Below are positions 35,451-43,497 of a stretch of DNA of 64,000 bases, piece after piece. The stretch is taken from positions 1 through 64,000 of the forward strand of contig NZ_JAUFPN010000142.1 in NCBI RefSeq assembly GCF_030409335.1, written 5' to 3'. Source of the DNA: Paeniroseomonas aquatica. GTDB lineage: Bacteria; Pseudomonadota; Alphaproteobacteria; Acetobacterales; Acetobacteraceae. The position numbers and the translations under genes are program-made. Within the stretch, counting starts at the first letter, position 1, and every line of letters begins with the position of its first letter. The notes beneath the pieces were generated by a model. The model did no database searches and was not told where the DNA came from. It worked only from the letters and a program-made list of their open reading frames with translations.

Positions 35451-35500
35451 CCGCTCAATTCGGCTCAATTTCCCTCAATTCCGCTCAATTCGGCTCAACC
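35451..35500 (+). repeat. Five 10-bp-phased CTCAATT direct repeats upstream of tspO
   Basis: Five consecutive decamers read ccgCTCAATT, cggCTCAATT, tccCTCAATT, ccgCTCAATT and cggCTCAAcc. The exact 10-bp period puts every box on the same DNA face. They lie 57-106 bp upstream of the tspO start in an otherwise very GC-rich region. Confidence 0.9.
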
Positions 35501-35540
35501 GGCTTCGCCTAACCCACTGATATGGCATGATTTTGGTCGC

Positions 35541-35558
35541 GGAATTGAGGAATTGAGG
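35541..35558 (-). repeat. Two inverted CTCAATT copies facing the decamer array
   Basis: GGAATTGAGGAATTGAGG holds two copies of the same box in inverse orientation, 8 bp apart, 41 bp after the direct array. The region between (35501-35540) is AT-richer than its surroundings. Confidence 0.85.
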
Positions 35559-35602
35559 GTTTTACCGGCCACCCGCCGCCGGGATGCCGTAGGCAGGTAT
35601 TC

Positions 35603-36871
35603 CTATAAACCGCCTTCCGCCAATTGGCAAGCCCGGCCTGTCCGGGCGGGCCATGCCGCGATGCGGCGGTCGATCAGCCGCTCGACCGCGCCGGCGATCG
35701 CCTGCACCGCGCGGCGCTTGTAGGGGTAGAGCCCCGGCCGGTCCCAGCCATGGACGATCATGCCGGTCTCGACCTCGAACAGCACCAGCCGCCCGTCGGG
35801 CAGCAGGCCGCAGTCGATGCCGCAGTAGTCGAGGCCGATGCGCGCGGCGATGCCCTGCAGGGCGCGGCGCGCCGGGGCCGGGAAGGCCGCCGCGAAGTCG
35901 CCGAGGAAGCGGGCTTCCTCGGCCCGCTTCCAGGGGGCCAGCTCCATGCGGGCGTTGTAGTACCAGATGGTCCAGTCGTCGTGCACCGCCAGGTGGCAGG
36001 GCCAGGGCTCCCCGTCGACCAGGATGATGCGGTACTTGCGCCAGTGGCCGTCGGCGCTGCGGTAGTCGACGAAGGGGGCGAGGTGGCAGCGCGCCGCCTC
36101 GGTCCGGCGGAGGTAGGCCGCCAGCGCCGCCGGCCCGTCGAGCCGCGCGAGGCCCTGCCCGGCGTGCGAATGCTCCGGCCGGATGATGACCGGCCAGTCG
36201 AGCGCCGGCCCGGCCTCGAGCGCCGCGCGGTCCAGCAGCGCCTGCGGCGGCACCACCGCATCGGCCAGGCCGCGCAGCCGTTCCGCCACGCCCTGGCGGG
36301 AGAGGGCGGCGATGCCGGCGCCGCTGTTGATGACCGGCACGTCCAGCGCCGCGGCCAACCGGTCCGCGGCGGCCAGGGCCTGATGGTGGCGGGGATCCTC
36401 GGCGATGGCGATGAAGACGCAGTCGAAGGCCGGCGGCGGGCCGGCGAAGGCGGCGGCGGGGTCGCGCAGCACCGTCGCCGGATCGGTCAGCCAGAGGGTG
36501 TGGAGCTCGATCTCGGGCGCCTCCAGCAGGGCGCCGAGCGGCAGGTTCGCCTGGAAGTCGCCCGGCGCCGCCAGCGCCAGGATGCGGCGGCGCGGGGCGG
36601 GGCTGAAGCGGGTGGTGACGGGGTCCTCCCGCAGCGCCGCGCGCAGGGCGCGGGCGGCGGGGTCCGGCTCGCCCAGCACCTGGCAGACCTCCCAGAGCAG
36701 GTACTGCGCCCGCCGCCGCTCGGCCGGGTCCTCCGCCGCCCGGTCCAGCACGGCGCGGGCGGCGCGCCATTCCTCCCGCGCGACGTAGTCGAGGGCGCGG
36801 CCGAGCAGCGGGCCGGGGGGCAGGCGGTCGCGGTCCCGCGGGCCGAGGGCGGAGTGGACGTAGCGGTCCAT
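35603..36871 (-). CDS. ATP-grasp-fold protein with TPR-like N-terminus
   Basis: 422 residues. Residues 25-85 look like a helical TPR-type repeat (REEWRAARAVLDRAAEDPAER). From about residue 120 there is an ATP-grasp-like architecture: WPVIIRPEHSHAGQGLARL resembles the Gly-rich loop, WRKYRIILVDGEPWPCHLAV the lysine/acidic segment, and LDYCGIDCGLLPDGRLVLFEVETGMIVHGWD the metal-binding end. RimK-type ligases join acids to amines; the real substrates are unknown. It lies at the edge of the EPS locus, in the same direction as the downstream tspO but 208 bp from it. Confidence 0.65.
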   Translation of the reverse strand: MDRYVHSALGPRDRDRLPPGPLLGRALDYVAREEWRAARAVLDRAAEDPAERRRAQYLLWEVCQVLGEPDPAARALRAALREDPVTTRFSPAPRRRILALAAPGDFQANLPLGALLEAPEIELHTLWLTDPATVLRDPAAAFAGPPPAFDCVFIAIAEDPRHHQALAAADRLAAALDVPVINSGAGIAALSRQGVAERLRGLADAVVPPQALLDRAALEAGPALDWPVIIRPEHSHAGQGLARLDGPAALAAYLRRTEAARCHLAPFVDYRSADGHWRKYRIILVDGEPWPCHLAVHDDWTIWYYNARMELAPWKRAEEARFLGDFAAAFPAPARRALQGIAARIGLDYCGIDCGLLPDGRLVLFEVETGMIVHGWDRPGLYPYKRRAVQAIAGAVERLIDRRIAAWPARTGRACQLAEGGL

Positions 36872-36976
36872 GGTCTGGCGAAGTCCCCCCCTGCGGCGAT
36901 GCCCGGCCCGGAAGGGCCGGCGCCGAGGCTGGGGCAGGGAGGTGGAGGAAGCCTTAAGCCGGCCGTCGCCGCGCGC

Positions 36977-37999
36977 TCAGTCGGTCAGCCGGTCGACCGG
37001 CGGGATGCGCCGCAGCACCAGCCGCTTCAGCAGCACCGGCACCCCGAGCCCGAGCGCCATGGCGACCGCGACATGCAGCGGGAACCAGGCCTCGGTCCAG
37101 CCGATGCCGCCGGCGATCAGCACCGCCTTGCCGCCGCCGATCGCCAGGGTGTTGAAGAGGTAGATCGCCATGGCGTAGCGCCCGAGCGCCAGCGGCCATT
37201 GCCAGGCCGAGACCGGCGGCCGGCGGATGGCGCCGTGCAGCGCCGGGATGCAGAGCAGGCCGCAGAGCACCATCGACCAGCGCGCATCGAGCCATTCCAG
37301 CTCGGCCGCGGCGATGCCGAGGGCGAAGGCCGCCCACCAGAGGGGTTGCCAGGCCTCGAAGGCCGGCAGCATCCGCCCCTGCCGTTCCGCCACCCAGAGC
37401 CCGGCGGCGAAGAACAGGAAGTGGCTGGCGAAGCGGTCGAGGTAGACGAGGGGCGGGACCTCGAGGAATTGCAGCGCGAGGCCGAGCAGCACCAGCCCGG
37501 TGCTGCCGAGGCGCCGCAGCAGCAGCGCCACGATGGTGCAGAGGAACAGCACCAGCAGGTACCAGACCGAGAGGGCCGGGCTACGCGCCGTGGTGAGGAA
37601 GAGGTCACGCAGGCCACCCCCCAGCCCCTCCGGCGGGTTGTCGACGTAGACGAGCTGCAGCGCCACCAGCTTGGCGGCGAGGATGAACAGCCCGATGCCG
37701 AAGAACGGTACCAGCAGCCGGACCGCCCGCTTGCGCAGCGCCGCCGGCCAGGCCGGCGGGGCGGTCGCCAGCAGCCCCGAGAGCACCACCACCGTGCCGC
37801 TGAGGTAGAGGAAGAAGGGCATGTGGAAGCGGTAGATCGCGAAGCGCACCGGCTCGTACCAGGTGTTGCCCTCGGGGGCCTGCTGCGCCACCACATGGCC
37901 GAAGACGACCAGCAGGATGGCGATGCCGCGGGCACGGTCGAGGTCGAGCCGGCGTTCCCGCGAACGCGGGACCGCCGGGCGGGAGGCGCCCTGATCCAT
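36977..37999 (-). CDS. Acyltransferase-3-family membrane protein
   Basis: 340 residues with about ten membrane helices. LDLDRARGIAILLVVFGHVV and RFAIYRFHMPFFLYLSGTVV give the acyltransferase-3 (OafA/ExoZ/NodX) signature, the family that adds acetyl or succinyl groups to surface glycans. It starts at ATG 37999, 5 bp after the stop of the O-antigen-ligase-like gene, so the two are probably one operon. The same frame stays open upstream, antiparallel to nothing real, and was discarded. Confidence 0.85.
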   Translation of the reverse strand: MDQGASRPAVPRSRERRLDLDRARGIAILLVVFGHVVAQQAPEGNTWYEPVRFAIYRFHMPFFLYLSGTVVVLSGLLATAPPAWPAALRKRAVRLLVPFFGIGLFILAAKLVALQLVYVDNPPEGLGGGLRDLFLTTARSPALSVWYLLVLFLCTIVALLLRRLGSTGLVLLGLALQFLEVPPLVYLDRFASHFLFFAAGLWVAERQGRMLPAFEAWQPLWWAAFALGIAAAELEWLDARWSMVLCGLLCIPALHGAIRRPPVSAWQWPLALGRYAMAIYLFNTLAIGGGKAVLIAGGIGWTEAWFPLHVAVAMALGLGVPVLLKRLVLRRIPPVDRLTD

Positions 38000-38004
38000 G
38001 CCGC

Positions 38005-39408
38005 TCACCCGGGCCTTGGCTGGCGCCAGGTAAGGGTATCGGCGGCATGGCGGACGCTGCCGCGGCCATGCGGGGTCTGGCCGCGCAGGCCCTGCTTCGC
38101 CTCGGCCCGGCCGCGGGCGAGGATGGCCCCGAACAGGCAGAACTGCATGACCGAGGTGGTGGCGATCAGGGTGTTGTCGAAGCCGCTGTGGAGCAGCACG
38201 CCGGCCAGGGCGGCGCGCAGCACCAGCTTCTCGGCCGGGGCGAGGTTGCGCGAGCCGCCCCAGATCCAGGCGATCAGCGCGATGAAGATCAGGGCGCAGC
38301 CGATGATCCCGCCGTCCACCGACAGCCGCAGGTACTCGTTGTGCGCGGCGGTGCTGCCGAGCAGCTTGATGAGCGGGTCGTCCGGATTGACGAGCAGCTT
38401 GCCGGCGCCGAGGCCGAAGCCGAACAGCGGCCGGGCCTCGATCGCCTCGATGAAGTAGGGCCACATCAGGTCGCGGCCCGAGCTGCTGCTGCCCTGGTCG
38501 ACGAAGCGGCCGAGGGCGAAGACCAGCACCGGGCCGAGCAGCAGCAGGCCGGGGACCATGCTGCCCATGACCAGGTCGACCTTGCGCTTCATCGGGAAGA
38601 GCTTGTTGTCCGAGAGCAGGAAGATGCAGAGCATGAAGAGGATCACGGCGCCGAGCGGGGCGCGGGCCTGGGTCGCCAGCAGGATGGCGAGGTTCATGCC
38701 GGCGATGATGATCCAGCGCAGCTTGAAGCCGCGCAGGTACTCCAGCATGGCGGCGAAGATGGCGGTGCTGCAGAAGCCGGCGAGGAAGGGCGCGGTATGC
38801 ATGCCCTGGAAGCGGCCGAGCAGGTCCATGGCGGGGTAGAGCCCGGCGACCGTGGTCAGCAGGCTGGTGAAGGCGCTGATGATCGGCACCAGCGTGGCGC
38901 CGCGGATGACGGTGGTCCAGATCCGCTTCGGCGCCATGGCGAAGGCCAGCACGAAGGGCGCGGTGGAGCCGATGAAGCTCCGCACCATCTCGGCGTTGCT
39001 GACGATCCGGCCGATCGGCAGGATCACGATGCTCATCACCGCGATGACGGTGAAGGCGAGGAAGGGCCAGTTGATGGCGCTGGCCGGGCCGTAGCGGATG
39101 AGCAGCGCGCCGGCCAGGGCGAAGGGCACCACCTTGACCACCGCGGCGCCGAGCGCGGCGGTGGCGCCGCCCGAGCCCGCGAACATGCCGCCGTCGAGCT
39201 GGATGTCGAGACCGATGCCGTAGGTCAGCACCAGCAGGGCGACGATCGCCTGCGGGAACTGGTACATCGCCAGCGCGCCGAGGGTGAGCACCATCAGCGG
39301 CAGCAGCAGCAGCAGGTATTCCGGTTGCAGCAGCGCGAAGAGCAGCATGCCGGCGGCGCCGCAGACGGCGATGAGGACCTGCCCGGCGGGCGATGTGAGT
39401 GTGAGCAT
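38005..39408 (-). CDS. O-antigen ligase / Wzy-like polymerase
   Basis: 467 residues from ATG 39408 (a TTG at 39447 would add 13). There are about twelve hydrophobic helices, a large periplasmic loop, and the Wzy_C-type motif SSSSGRDLMWPYFIEAIEARPLFGFGLGAG with AHNEYLRLSVDGGIIG. Family members join lipid-linked oligosaccharides into polymers or onto lipid A. With the sugar transferase at 50237 it points to a Wzy-type EPS. No strong ribosome-binding site is visible. Confidence 0.85.
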   Translation of the reverse strand: MLTLTSPAGQVLIAVCGAAGMLLFALLQPEYLLLLLPLMVLTLGALAMYQFPQAIVALLVLTYGIGLDIQLDGGMFAGSGGATAALGAAVVKVVPFALAGALLIRYGPASAINWPFLAFTVIAVMSIVILPIGRIVSNAEMVRSFIGSTAPFVLAFAMAPKRIWTTVIRGATLVPIISAFTSLLTTVAGLYPAMDLLGRFQGMHTAPFLAGFCSTAIFAAMLEYLRGFKLRWIIIAGMNLAILLATQARAPLGAVILFMLCIFLLSDNKLFPMKRKVDLVMGSMVPGLLLLGPVLVFALGRFVDQGSSSSGRDLMWPYFIEAIEARPLFGFGLGAGKLLVNPDDPLIKLLGSTAAHNEYLRLSVDGGIIGCALIFIALIAWIWGGSRNLAPAEKLVLRAALAGVLLHSGFDNTLIATTSVMQFCLFGAILARGRAEAKQGLRGQTPHGRGSVRHAADTLTWRQPRPG

Positions 39409-39647
39409 GCGGCGCGTCTTGTCCCACAGGGCATCCGGCCCGGCCAATCAGCGTTGTGTCATGCGGCTACCCAAGAGCGTGACCGAAGGTGGCCTGCCTG
39501 GCATCCGGGCGACATAAGGCCGTGTTGGCACGGGGTTGCGATCAGCCTTGGGTAGGCCAGGGCTTCACGGTAGTCCAGCGCTTTGGCAAGACCAACGTGT
39601 GGATGAGCCGGATGGACCGGGGCCGCGGACAGGAGACAGCAGGGCGC

Positions 39648-40781
39648 ATGCAGAAGGAATTGCCGACGGCGACGGGTGCGGCGCCGCGCGACACGGCGCT
39701 GACGCGGCTGCGCTTCTTCCTGATCGGCTGGGTGATCCTCTATCACCTCGATCTGCCGCTGCAGGTGGGGGCGGCGCTGCCCTGGCTGCGGCCGCTGCTC
39801 GGGCACGGCTACCTCGGGGTGGACGGCTTCTTCCTGCTCTCGGGCTATGCGCTGTGGCTCGGCTACGGGGCGCGGCCGCCGGTCGGCTGGGCCGGGGCCA
39901 AGGGCTTCCTGCGCCGGCGCTTCGCCAAGATCTGGCCGCTGCATGCGCTGGCGCTGCTGGCGCTGGCCGGGCTGGTGGCGGCGGCGAGCCTCGCCGGCCT
40001 CGACATCCGCAGCCCGGAGCGCTTCGGCCTGCGCGAATTCCTGCTGCAGCTGACCCTGACCAACGCCTGGGAGACCACCCGGGTGCATGCCTGGAACTAC
40101 CCCTCCTGGGCGCTGTCGGTGGAATGGGCGGGCTACCTCGCCTTTCCCCTGGTCATGGCCGGGCTGGTGCGGCTGCCGCGGCCGGCGGTCTGGCTGCTGC
40201 CGCTGGCCGGGATGGCCGGGCTCTGGGTGCTGTCGGAGGCGACGCCGGACTACGGGCTGAACCGGACGCTGCACCTCGGGCTGGTGCGGTTCGGGCTGGA
40301 ATTCGCGGTGGGCCTCGGGCTCGGGCGGCTGGCGACGGAGGGGCGGCTGCCGCGGCCGCTGCTCTGGGCGCTGCTGCCGGCGCTGCCGCTCGGCCTCTGG
40401 CTGTACCTCGATGCGCTGGCGGTGCTGGGCCTGGCGGTGCTGGTGCCGCTGCTGCACCGGCAGGCGGCCCCGGGCAGGCCCGTCGCCGCCGCCGTCCCGG
40501 GCGCGGCGCCGCACCGGCCGGACCTGCTGCTGCGGCTGGGGGAGGCGTCCTTCGGCATCTACCTCTGCTGGGTCTTCATCGAGGCGGCGCTGGTGCTGGT
40601 GCTGCGGCTGGCCGACCCCGGCCTCGCCGGGCGGATCGGGCTGATGCTGGCGGGCTTCGCCGGCAGCCTGGTGGCGGGCTGGCTGGCCTGGCGCTTCATC
40701 GAGGTGCCGGCGCATGCCTGGCTGCTGCACCGCGGCCGGGCGGGCGCCGCCGCGGCGCGGCCGCTGAAGGCCTCGCCCTGA
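39648..40781 (+). CDS. Second acyltransferase-3-family membrane protein
   Basis: 377 residues from ATG 39648; AGGAG lies 12 nt upstream, and in-frame ATGs at 39603 and 39612 are alternatives. RLRFFLIGWVILYHLDLPLQ, GYLGVDGFFLLSGYALWLGYG and WALSVEWAGYLAFPLV are acyltransferase-3 signatures, with about ten helices. It probably O-acylates the polymer made by this locus. It is transcribed opposite to the Wzy-like gene and converges on the GH5 gene. Confidence 0.85.
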   Translation: MQKELPTATGAAPRDTALTRLRFFLIGWVILYHLDLPLQVGAALPWLRPLLGHGYLGVDGFFLLSGYALWLGYGARPPVGWAGAKGFLRRRFAKIWPLHALALLALAGLVAAASLAGLDIRSPERFGLREFLLQLTLTNAWETTRVHAWNYPSWALSVEWAGYLAFPLVMAGLVRLPRPAVWLLPLAGMAGLWVLSEATPDYGLNRTLHLGLVRFGLEFAVGLGLGRLATEGRLPRPLLWALLPALPLGLWLYLDALAVLGLAVLVPLLHRQAAPGRPVAAAVPGAAPHRPDLLLRLGEASFGIYLCWVFIEAALVLVLRLADPGLAGRIGLMLAGFAGSLVAGWLAWRFIEVPAHAWLLHRGRAGAAAARPLKASP

Positions 40782-40787
40782 GGCGCG

Positions 40788-40829
40788 CCTGGCGCCCGGG
40801 CAGTAAGGGGGCGCCTAGCGCCCGGGCAG
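40788..40829 (+). repeat. 16-bp direct repeat between convergent genes
   Basis: CCTGGCGCCCGGGCAG (40788-40803) and CCTAGCGCCCGGGCAG (40814-40829) differ at one base and are 26 bp apart. The second copy forms the end of the GH5 gene, including its TAG stop. Each contains the self-complementary GCCCGGGC. Confidence 0.7.
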
Positions 40830-41735
40830 CAGGCCGGGCCGCGGCACCGGCTCGTCGCCGGACTGCAGGCGCCACCAGCCGCCGTGGCTGTAGGACCAGA
40901 GGGTGGCGGGCAGGCCGAGCTGCCGCAGCGCGGGCAGGGACTGGGCGAGGTCGGCGGCGAAGGCCTCGCGGTCCGTCTCGTGGCCGAGGGCGCCGCCGAG
41001 CTCGGCCACCACCACCGGCAGGCCGTGGCGGTCCCGCCAGGCGGCGGCGGGGGCGAAGCGGGCGGTGACGGCGGCGGTGTCGCCGCCCTGGTAGTCGTGG
41101 ACCTCCGCCATGGTGCCGGGGTCGGCCGGCGGGGTGCATTCCAGCAGCGACCCGACGCTGCACCACTCCCGGCCGCCCCACATCAGCAGGTGGTCCGGCG
41201 CGGCGTGGCGCAGGACCCCGAGCAGGCGGTCCCGCACCGGCAGCCAGCTCGGGGTGTCGTCGAAGACCGGCTCGTTCAGCGCGGCCAGCACCACCGTGGC
41301 GGGGTCGCAGCGGGCGGCGAGGAAATCCGCCCGGGCGCGCAGCGCCGCCCAGTCCTGGGCCTGCCAGGGATTCGACTGGTAATAGAAATCCGCCAGCCCC
41401 AGCAGGATCGTCAGCCCCGCGGCCTGGGCATCCTGCACCGCTTCGGCGAAGAGGCCGGGGATCTCCATGCCGGCGCCGGTCTTGCCGACCTCGGGGATGA
41501 ACATCCGGACGTGGTCGAAGCCGGCGGCGCGGAAGTCCCGCCACCAGGCACGGCCGAGCCGGCGCGGGTGGTTGTCCCGCGAGATGGCGAACCAGCGTTC
41601 GAGGTTGGCGCCGAGCTGCAGCCCGGCGATCCTGACGCGGATCGGGGCGAAGGCCTGCGCCGCGGCCCGCCGGGGCCGGGCGAGGGCCAGGCCGGCCGGC
41701 GCCGCCATCAGGCGGCGGCGGGCGATCCCGGCCAT
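40815..41735 (-). CDS. Exported GH5-type glycoside hydrolase (cellulase family)
   Basis: 306 residues. The N-terminus ARRRLMAAPAGLALARPRRAAAQA looks like a signal peptide with an RRR start. A (beta/alpha)8 GH5 pattern follows: GFDHVRMFIP, VVLAALNEPVFDD with the catalytic acid Glu, EVHDYQ, and VVVAELGGALGHE with the nucleophile Glu. GH5 enzymes cleave beta-glucans and related chains. It is the last gene of an operon with a type I secretion pair, suggesting it trims or releases the local EPS. Confidence 0.82.
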   Translation of the reverse strand: MAGIARRRLMAAPAGLALARPRRAAAQAFAPIRVRIAGLQLGANLERWFAISRDNHPRRLGRAWWRDFRAAGFDHVRMFIPEVGKTGAGMEIPGLFAEAVQDAQAAGLTILLGLADFYYQSNPWQAQDWAALRARADFLAARCDPATVVLAALNEPVFDDTPSWLPVRDRLLGVLRHAAPDHLLMWGGREWCSVGSLLECTPPADPGTMAEVHDYQGGDTAAVTARFAPAAAWRDRHGLPVVVAELGGALGHETDREAFAADLAQSLPALRQLGLPATLWSYSHGGWWRLQSGDEPVPRPGLLPGR

Positions 41736-41739
41736 CGGC

Positions 41740-42015
41740 TCAGCCGAAGCGGAAGGAGCCCGGCACCGTCGGCGCTTCCGCCACGGCCGGGGCGGCAGGG
41801 GCCTGCTGCTCCTTCATCTTGCTCTCGACCTGCTTCAGCAGGTTGAGCAGGCTGTTGGCCATGGAGGGCAGCTGGACCAGCGGCACCACCAGCTGGCCGG
41901 CCGGCACCGGCTTCCCGTCCGGGCCGGTCTGCGCCAGGGTCAGCCGGGCGACGCCGTAGGTGACGCTGGCGTCGAGGATGCCATCGGCAAAGAGGGTGGT
42001 GCGGCTATCGGCCAT
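41740..42015 (-). CDS. Small unknown protein of the T1SS operon
   Basis: 91 residues, not recognised. The ILDASVTYGVARLTLAQTG beginning is beta-like; VVPLVQLPSMANSLLNLLKQVESKMKEQ is an amphipathic helix; the tail is Ala/Pro-rich and ends SFRFG. There is no signal peptide, no transmembrane helix and no RTX repeat. The middle faintly resembles DUF3467 proteins, but this is weak. It lies 30 bp after the HlyD gene and 4 bp before the GH5 gene, so it is co-transcribed. Confidence 0.7.
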   Translation of the reverse strand: MADSRTTLFADGILDASVTYGVARLTLAQTGPDGKPVPAGQLVVPLVQLPSMANSLLNLLKQVESKMKEQQAPAAPAVAEAPTVPGSFRFG

Positions 42016-42045
42016 GCGACGGTGATCTCCTGAGGCGGTCCCGGG

Positions 42046-43497
42046 TCACTGTTCCCGGAAGGCGCGGTGGAAGCTGTCACGGATCGGCTGGGTGATATAG
42101 CGGAAGAAGCTCCGCTCGCCGATCTGCACATGGGCCTCCACCGGCATGCCGGGGGTGAGGAAGACGTTCGGCAGCTTCGCCAGCTGCTCCTGGTCGATGA
42201 GGACGTAGGCCCGGTAGTACTGCTGCCGGCTTTGCTCGTTCGTGGTCACGTCCGCCGCGACCCAGGTCACCTGGCCGTGCAGGTAGGGGACCAGCCGCTG
42301 CTTGAAGGCGGGCAGGCGGATCTCGGAGCGCAGGCCGGGGTAGACCACGTCGATGTCGTAGGGCTGGACGTTCACCTCGGCGATCAGCCGGTCGTGGTCG
42401 GGGACCAGGTCCATCACCGGGTCGCCCGGCTTCACCACCGCGCCCAGGGTGAAGAAGCGCTGGTTCACCACCGTGCCGCTCTCCGGCGCCACGATCTCGC
42501 GCCGGGTCATGACGTCGGCGGCGGCGCGCAGCTTCTCCTCGGCCTCGGCGAGCTTGCCGCGGACGTCGCGCAGCTCGAGCGAGTTGTCCTGCATCCGCTG
42601 CTCCTCGGTCTGCTGGATCTGCCGGCGGGCCTCGGCGATGGCGCCGTTGGCGCGGTCGATCTGGCCGTTCAGGTCCTCGATGCTGCCATCGAGCCCGGCG
42701 GAGCTGCGCTGCAGCGCCAGCAGCTGCGGCAGCCGCTGCAGGCCCTGGCTGACCAGGGTGCGGGTCATCTCCTCCTCCTGCTTGATCAGCGCGAGCTGGC
42801 GGCGGGTGGAGGCGAGCTGGCCGCGGGCGCCGGAGATGACGGCGGTCTGCTGGTCGATGCGCGACTGCAGCACCTGGACCTGGCTGAGCAGGCTGGCGGT
42901 CCGCGCCTCGAACAGGGCGCGCTGGCCGGCCATGCTGTCCATGGCGCGGGCGTTGGTGCTGGCCCGCAGCTCCGGCGGGAAGGTGATGTCGCGGGCCCTG
43001 GAGAGCTCGGCGGTCAGCCGGGCGTCCTGGGCCATGAGCGCCCAGCGCTGGGCGCGCTGGGTCTCGAGGCTGGCATCCGCCTGGATGTCGTCGAGCCGCA
43101 TGAGCACCTGGCCCTGCTCGACCTTGGCGCCGTCGCGGACCAGCATCTCGCGGATGATGCCGCCCTCGAGGTGCTGGATGGTGCGGCGGCTGCCCTCGAC
43201 CTTGATGACGCCGGGGGCGATCGAGGCCTCGGCCAGCGGGGCGAAGACCGCCCAGGCCAGGCCGCCGACGACGAAGACCAGGAAGACCAGCAGCCCGAAG
43301 ATCAGCGTGCCGCCGGTGCGCGGCGCCGCCGCGTCCAGCAGCGGGTTGAAGGGGAAGGGCGGCAGGCCGCCGGTGCTGAGGCCGCGGCTGCCGGGCACCA
43401 GGGCGCGGCCCAGGGGCGCGGCGGTGAGGGCGGTCGCGGGCCGCGCCACCGTGGCGGGCACGGCGGCGGCATCGGGCGTGTCGGTGGTGGCGCTCAT
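42046..43497 (-). CDS. HlyD/PrtE-family type I secretion membrane-fusion protein
   Basis: 483 residues from ATG 43497, overlapping the end of the ABC gene (ATGA). A Pro/Ala-rich cytoplasmic tail of about 60 residues precedes one membrane helix (TLIFGLLVFLVFVVGGLAWAVF). The lipoyl half-motif APGVIKVEGSRRTIQHLEGGIIREM is followed by a long coiled coil (residues 130-310), the second half-motif EIVAPESGTVVNQRFFTLG, and a C-terminal PGMPVEAHVQIGERSFFRY. It links the inner-membrane ABC protein to an outer-membrane TolC-type channel. Confidence 0.92.
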   Translation of the reverse strand: MSATTDTPDAAAVPATVARPATALTAAPLGRALVPGSRGLSTGGLPPFPFNPLLDAAAPRTGGTLIFGLLVFLVFVVGGLAWAVFAPLAEASIAPGVIKVEGSRRTIQHLEGGIIREMLVRDGAKVEQGQVLMRLDDIQADASLETQRAQRWALMAQDARLTAELSRARDITFPPELRASTNARAMDSMAGQRALFEARTASLLSQVQVLQSRIDQQTAVISGARGQLASTRRQLALIKQEEEMTRTLVSQGLQRLPQLLALQRSSAGLDGSIEDLNGQIDRANGAIAEARRQIQQTEEQRMQDNSLELRDVRGKLAEAEEKLRAAADVMTRREIVAPESGTVVNQRFFTLGAVVKPGDPVMDLVPDHDRLIAEVNVQPYDIDVVYPGLRSEIRLPAFKQRLVPYLHGQVTWVAADVTTNEQSRQQYYRAYVLIDQEQLAKLPNVFLTPGMPVEAHVQIGERSFFRYITQPIRDSFHRAFREQ

